A stretch of 64,000 nucleotides of DNA. It comes from Buddleja alternifolia. Lineage: Eukaryota; Streptophyta; Magnoliopsida; Lamiales; Scrophulariaceae. Below, piece after piece: positions 58,807 through 64,000 of this stretch. A model generated the notes under the pieces. That model worked only from the letters and a program-made list of their open reading frames with translations, was not told the origin of the DNA and ran no database searches. Position 1 is the stretch's first letter; each line of letters starts with the position of its first letter. The position numbers and the translations under genes are program-made. Where the stretch lies: assembly GCA_019426215.1 (NCBI GenBank), contig CM033393.1, positions 29,514,591-29,578,590 of the forward strand, in the 5' to 3' direction.

Positions 58807-59869
58807 AAATATGTCTCGATTAAGGCATCTAATGCACTTAATAAAATTCTAGAATTAAATCTTGATATACGACCCCCACTTACTGGGAAGATGCTATATA
58901 CTAGGTTTAATACTTAATTTCATTATGTTTAGTGGAGGGAAAGAATGCCCAGCACCCCGTACTAACTTAGTATCAATTTTTGCTTGGGAGAATTCATGTT
59001 CTAAACATTTATCTAAGTCTCACTTTGCACATTATTCAATTTATATAGCGCCTATTGATAACATAAATGCTTCATACAAATAATGAACATGCATCGAACG
59101 CAATATATCTACACATATGTCCATGGGCTTTATCTAGATGGCCCAAGCCAATGTGCCATCATTAAAAGGAAAAATAAGCCTAGCTATTCTTCGTGGGCTC
59201 CAAGTTCCTCTTCTTTTGGATTAATCTCCTCTTGAAAGGCCTATTCTATTTCTATCTATTACATGAGATTATTTAACAACCTATACATAATTCTTGAAAT
59301 ATAATAAACGGGCTCATTACCAGCCCTTACAACCCATAAAAGGAAATACAAACAAAAGAAAAAACCTAAGCCCATGGACAATGTCACAATCATATAATAC
59401 ATGCTCGCGAAAAATAAAGCAATTATGTTGGTGATAAAGTTAATGAATAATTAGTCCAACTAATAAATTCCCTCAATAAAATTCCAAATTTTATTGATAA
59501 TCATGACAATAAACCATTTAGTGAGAATCTTTAATTTAAATAAATAACTTAATTTAAAATTCTCCAAGAACCATTAATTAATTATTTCTTAAATTAATAA
59601 TATTCAATAAAAACAATTTGGGCTTGATTTCATAAAATATAATTACCAACCATTGGCATATTTAATTTCAATTAATTAGGCCCAAAACTAATTTATTGAA
59701 GAGTCCATATTTTTAAATAAAATAATTTGGGTTTATTTAATTAAATCCGGGTCATCATCCTTTTGACCCACCCGGATAATTAAAATAGTCCGAAACCCAT
59801 TTATTTAAAAAATTGGACTCGAGGAAAAATAACCCGACCCGTTAGGACCTTGGTCATGGACCCGCGCCC

Positions 59870-60035
59870 ACATAACTGGGCCCACGTGCGCTGGGCGCAC
59901 GACACAACGTGTGTCGTGCGCCTAGCGCACGACTTGAGCCTGGCCACGCCATAACACGATGTCGTGCGCCTGGCGCACGGTGTCGAGCGCACAGCATGCG
60001 CTGTTTGTGAGCCCAGCGCGCAGACTGCGCACGTA
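59870..60035 (-). other. D2 leader: GC-rich block with three near-identical palindromes
   Basis: CGTGCGC-N3-GCGCACG occurs at 59885-59901 and 59963-59979, and TCGTGCGC-N3-GCGCACGA at 59914-59932. They are perfect inverted repeats of 7-8 bp with 3-base loops, in an otherwise AT-rich leader. Confidence 0.88.
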
Positions 60036-60234
60036 GTCCTCGTTACGAGGTTTTTCCGATCCGATTCTCACAAAAATTAAATTTTTCAATTTACAAGTCA
60101 TCATACTACAACATACATGAATTAAACGCAGAAAAATCATGGACTATCATCACGAAAAATATATTCAAAACATGCTTCAAAAATGCGAAAAACACATAAT
60201 CACGTAATCAATTCAATAAAGAAATCAGTGATTA

Positions 60235-60246
60235 GCTCTGATACCA
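60235..60246 (-). other. D2 primer binding site (initiator tRNA-Met)
   Basis: The minus strand reads TGGTATCAGAGC, one base inside LTR3. Confidence 0.93.
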
Positions 60247-60247
60247 C

Positions 60248-61839
60248 TGTTGGGAAAATTTGCATAAAATCAAAAACGCAGCAGAAGAATAATAAGTTTA
60301 ATCCCAGTGGCTCATCTCTATTTCTCATATTTAAATTGGGTTTTACAAAATTAATTACCGTTCTCGCGTATGTTGAAATCTGAACCAGCTTTGCAATCCT
60401 TATCTTGAACAACAAATCCGTCGCTGTCTCTAAATTGCCACGCCGGAGTCAAAAACAAAAATCTCTTTCTTCTTCACCTTGATGGACGACTAGAGTGTGA
60501 GATAAAGGGAGGAGAGTTTGACTTGGAGAGAAAGTTTGTAAGTTGATTCTCTTGACTTAGTTATTTTTCCACTACAATCGAAAACAATAACCTAGGCTTC
60601 ACAAGCCCTATATGTGGACGCCCACTTGTAGGCTTTTAAGCCTTCGGGCTTTGGTTATTAATTAATTAAATAATTAATATTGTTTATTCAATAAATAAAT
60701 TAATTAAATAATCAATTAAATTCATGTTAATATTATAATTAAATTCCCATGAGGAATTAATTAATTCATTAACTTAATTAATTAATAAAATTATCTAATG
60801 ATTAATTAATTAATCTCGATATCCAATACCGAAAATTCTCTCAAGTCTTTTTCCCACAATTTTCTTTTTGCACTTCCTTTAAGCGTGACTCTTTAGGTTC
60901 ATCTCAAAAGGCAATTGGGAGGAAACCAAAAGGATGTGAGTAGCACCTAGCCAGTCACGTGGGTCACATCGTATCCCAATTGAGAACGAATGAATAGGAT
61001 CATTCCAAAACATATACGCTGTGAATACCGTACGTGTATAAACCTTTTATTCTTATATCTCAGTCAAGTGAGAGTCATGGTTTTAGTCAAACTCATATCA
61101 CTTGACCATATGCTTAGCTCATAATGAGTCGAGGTCATTTTATGCTTTGGCCAAAGACTTTTAACCTCACTCATTCATGACTGCATAGGATACTTAGCTC
61201 ATTCACTTATGAGAGAATAAGTCCCATTTTCCTAATCAGTTAACAATGCTACTTGCCCATCAAGTCGCACTTCGAGGTCGATCCCACCAAAGGGTGATTT
61301 GGATCTAACTACTCTAATGACAGACTTGATGTCACAAGTACATCTTCAACTCGACTCCTCAGGTCTAAGGTTCACGCGTACCTATCACAACTTATCAATT
61401 TCATCATTGACTGTCAGTGAGTGAATACCCATGTGATGAAACTGATGTGAGCCGTGTTCGAACATATTAGTCCAACTTATATGTCCATGACATAAGTTCC
61501 CACTATCATTCCCATAGTGTTCAACTGATATTTTCTCTGTCAAAACTTATATCATGCAAGTCCTTGTTCTGTATTGATGTCCAGTCAAATACTTTCTTAG
61601 ACTTGCGAACCCTATTTCGAGAATAAGGATCAAACCCTTCTTGTGTCATTCTTCCTATCCCATAGTAGAAGGTTTGCTTTATACTCAAGGACTTTACGTT
61701 GTTTATTAACACCTTACAAACGCCTATAAGAAAACAACAAGATAATGCCTTATATATAATAAGATGATATTGTTTAGTTACAAGTCAATGCCCTATAAAT
61801 CTATCCTCTTTATGGCATTTGAGGGCATACACTCTAACA
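60248..61839 (-). repeat. Family-D LTR3
   Basis: 1592 bp, TGTTGGGAAAATTTGC to ACTCTAACA, outer flank GTAAT. It matches LTR1 and LTR2 along its length but lacks the 'gtagtatatatatat' stretch near 60570, and it has a short deletion near 61665. Confidence 0.92.
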
Positions 61840-61844
61840 GTAAT

Positions 61845-63428
61845 CTAATTACCTTTTCGATGAAATTCAAAAGCCTAGCTTTTTGTTAAGAAGCAACGGA
61901 TCGTTCCTTCCTTTAGATTATCACGTGAAAGATGATCTTCAACTCTTGAAGCTCAACCTTCTTTACCTCAGACTGGGTTGGGCGCCCTAAGATTTATGTG
62001 GAGGAAAAGGATTTTGTGTTTTGCTATTTTTCACTCTCTAAGATGAAAAAATTGACTTGAGTTATGATTTTAGTTAAACACCTAGTGTTTAAATAAAAGT
62101 CTACTCCTTGACTAAGGAAAAGAGGGGGGGTGCCGCCATGTATACCCTAGGGGATAGGTGTACTGGGCCTTTTCTTACTCCAAGCCCAGTATTAAGTATT
62201 TAATTAATATTCTCAATCCAATTCAATTGGTAATTAATTAAATACTAATCTCTTTTTATTAATAGTAATTTATTAATTCTAAATTAATAATACCATACTA
62301 TTAATATTGATTGAATAAAATAATTTAATTGCAATAATTAAATATATTTATTATAATCAATACATATCCCTTTTGATAATTTCCACTCCAAGTGAAATTA
62401 CCAAAATACCTTTCAAACAATAAAACTCCTTTATTATATCATCTTTACATAGCGCGATTCTCTAGGCTTGTCTTGATTGTCATTGGCAGGATTCCAAGGA
62501 TATATTTATCACCAAGCAATCTCGTGAACCTATACCGAAACCCAATCAAGTACGAGATGAATATTTCATTACGAACCTTTGTTATTTTAAATACCATATG
62601 AGTATAAACTCTTCACTAACGCAACCCGATCAAGTAAGAGTCATGGAACGTCAAACTCATACAACTTGATGCTGTAATTTATAATCATACTGATGTGAAA
62701 TTACCAAACTGCCCTTCATATCCAATATAAGTCAGTCATTAATGCTTTGGCCAAAGACTTTAATTTCACAGCACCTATGACGTAAAGGTTGCTTCTCGTT
62801 TACTTTCGAGACAGTGAATCCCTTATTGGCAGTCCATTCCCCATTGTCAAATGCACCAATTGAATTGTATTTCGAGATCGACCCTACCAACAAGTGTATG
62901 AGCCTGACTACTCTAATAACTTATTCGATGATACGAGCACAATGTAAATGACTCCTCAGTTCTAAAGTTCACTCATACTATTATAACGGTAATCCTCATC
63001 ATTGACTGTCACTGAGTAAAAACCCATGTGATAGGATTACCACGAGTCGTGTTCGAATATGTTAACTCCGTTAACCATATTCATGACACCAGCTCCCACT
63101 ATCCAATCAGTGTGAGACTAAGCACTTTTCTAGTCAAATCAAGTGTCATACGAGTCGAATCTAAATGCCCCATTTAAATTCTTTGACTCAGGAACCGTCT
63201 TTATAAGATCAAGCACTTAACTCCACTAGTGTTTTTGCTTATCAAATAAGTAGTGGTGAGTACACCTCAATCTTAAGGACCTATTTGTTCAATACATAAT
63301 GCCACAATTAGATTTAGAAGAACAAACTCAAATGCCTTTTATTAAATAATAATAATGTTCATACAATATAAATAAAACGCCCTCTTATATCTAATTCCTC
63401 AATGGCATGAAGAGCATAACACCTAACA
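61845..63428 (-). repeat. Copia-C 5' LTR, main part
   Basis: It continues the LTR begun at 49086 after the family-D insertion. It ends ACCTAACA at 63428, comparable to the left LTR's ATCCTGACA. Shared core phrases include 'aagtaagagtcatgg' and 'ttcgagatcgaccctacca'. Divergence from the left LTR is visibly high. Confidence 0.72.
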
Positions 63429-63433
63429 AAGGC

Positions 63434-64000
63434 AAGCTATTTTCTCTTGGTAATTGGTGTCAAATAACTGCCTTCTATTCCTCTCCTAGTCTTGGTAAGT
63501 GGCGTCTTTCTCGGAGATCGTGCCAAGAAACTGTGTTAGGTACGTCTATTTATGTTCAATCTCTCATTTTCGTCTTCTAACCTATTTTGTCTGCAGCAAA
63601 AGATTCTCCATCAATGGTGAAACAAAAAACCACTTGATCCTCGCACTCAAACTCTTCACCACCATCAGCTTCCATGGAACCTCCTCCAAACAACTCATCA
63701 CCATCTCCGAATACGTCACCTGTTATCCCTCTTGCTCACCGTCACACCTCTTCTAATCCTAATCCCACAGAAAACCTAAATACTGAAACCCAATACATCC
63801 TCTCCACCTCAGACATTGATACCGACGATCTCTCAATCATCTCTTTTGATTTAAAGTTCTACAACACCAGCGCTGAGAAGATCTTTGCAGACAAGGTGTT
63901 CAATAAAAAGCTCAATCGAGGGAGGTCAGTACATTTCTTCCAAATCCCCCCTTCACTTGTTCTTGACTAGGTTTCAGCTATTGGTTGGGATAAGTTAATG
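63434..64000 (+). CDS. Unidentified open reading frame at the window edge (possible transposon-derived protein)
   Basis: The frame 63674-63970 encodes 98 residues: a Pro/Ser/Asn-rich, low-complexity start (MEPPPNNSSPSPNTSP), then a more ordered part (SIISFDLKFYNTSAEKIFAD, NRGRSVHFFQIP) and a stop. After the stop the same frame continues with VSAIGWDKLM. The ordered part vaguely recalls the N-terminal proteins of large plant retrotransposons, in which a basic segment precedes 'GW..L'. I do not recognise it with confidence. It may be cut by the window or broken by one stop. The stretch 63434-63673 shows nothing else. Confidence 0.3.

Larger units (their letters stand above)
49200..61839 (-). 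mobile_element. Family-D composite: three LTRs, one pol, two gag regions
   Basis: GTAAT flanks the whole unit at 49195-49199 and 61840-61844. Layout from left: LTR1 (49200-50824), pol and gag of copy D1 (50825-54042), D1 leader, primer site, LTR2 (55859-57476), gag of copy D2 (57477-58363), D2 leader, primer site and LTR3 (60248-61839). All parts point to the minus strand. LTR2's outer edge is joined directly to the gag/protease boundary of D2, so D2 lacks pol and its own 3' LTR. Confidence 0.9.
44400..63428 (-). mobile_element. Copia-C: old, internally deleted copia element holding the family-D composite
   Basis: The left LTR is 44400-46170, the polypurine tract complement ('atctcccacttgc') follows at 46171, and RNase H and reverse transcriptase remnants run 46186-47996. 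An AT-rich leader with a GC-rich block runs to the primer site at 49073-49084. The right LTR is 49086-49199 plus 61840-63428, split by the family-D element. Flanks are caagg (44395-44399) and aaggc (63429-63433), an imperfect duplication. The two LTRs are clearly related but strongly diverged, so this is either an old insertion or a recombinant of two elements. Confidence 0.72.

Overview
This window is nuclear DNA from a flowering plant, most likely a eudicot. The evidence is multi-exon genes with GT-AG introns and short exons, a tRNA-type SINE, MITEs, plant LINE and Ty1/copia coding remnants, and very AT-rich spacers. The species cannot be named from the sequence. There are no bacterial-type operons, rRNA genes or CRISPR arrays.

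Region 1 (1-8.4 kb) is gene-poor spacer with small mobile elements: a tandemly duplicated segment carrying a SINE, a Mutator-like foldback MITE (9-bp target duplication), a solo LTR (5-bp duplication), a TATA-bearing LTR-like remnant, a second foldback element built around microsatellites, and a LINE RNase H fragment. Region 2 (8.7-20 kb) holds the only two host genes I can support, and both have complete intact reading frames. One is a SAL1-type 3'(2'),5'-bisphosphate nucleotidase (+ strand, 8 exons, 431 codons). The other is the mitochondrial branched-chain 2-oxoacid dehydrogenase E1-alpha subunit (- strand, 8 exons, 470 codons). They converge tail to tail across about 2.2 kb. Introns of the E1-alpha gene carry four MITE-like insertions.

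Region 3 (20.3-63.4 kb) is a set of nested retroelements. A degraded LINE is split into three pieces. Copia-B (22319-38284, ACAAC duplication) interrupts the first gap. A CACTA-type fragment sits inside Copia-B's 5' LTR, and Copia-A (23067-32643, GTGGG duplication) sits inside the CACTA minisatellite. A family-B solo LTR (38426-42991, GAGGT duplication) fills the second LINE gap and itself contains a 2.8-kb LTR-like insert (39242-42065, TGGGT duplication). Copia-C (about 44400-63428) follows, with a composite element of family D (49200-61839, GTAAT duplication) inside its right LTR. All copia coding regions are broken by stops, frameshifts, deletions or lost catalytic residues.

The most unusual signal lies in the untranslated leaders of the copia elements, between the initiator-tRNA-Met primer site and gag. 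Each readable leader has a cluster of hairpins whose loop sequence is conserved while the stems differ and stay base-paired. It also has a GC-rich palindromic block on the primer-site side. This pattern, seen in two families with different loop sequences, looks like an RNA element under structural selection, perhaps for packaging or dimerisation; that function is inference.

The last 570 bases hold an open reading frame of unknown function.
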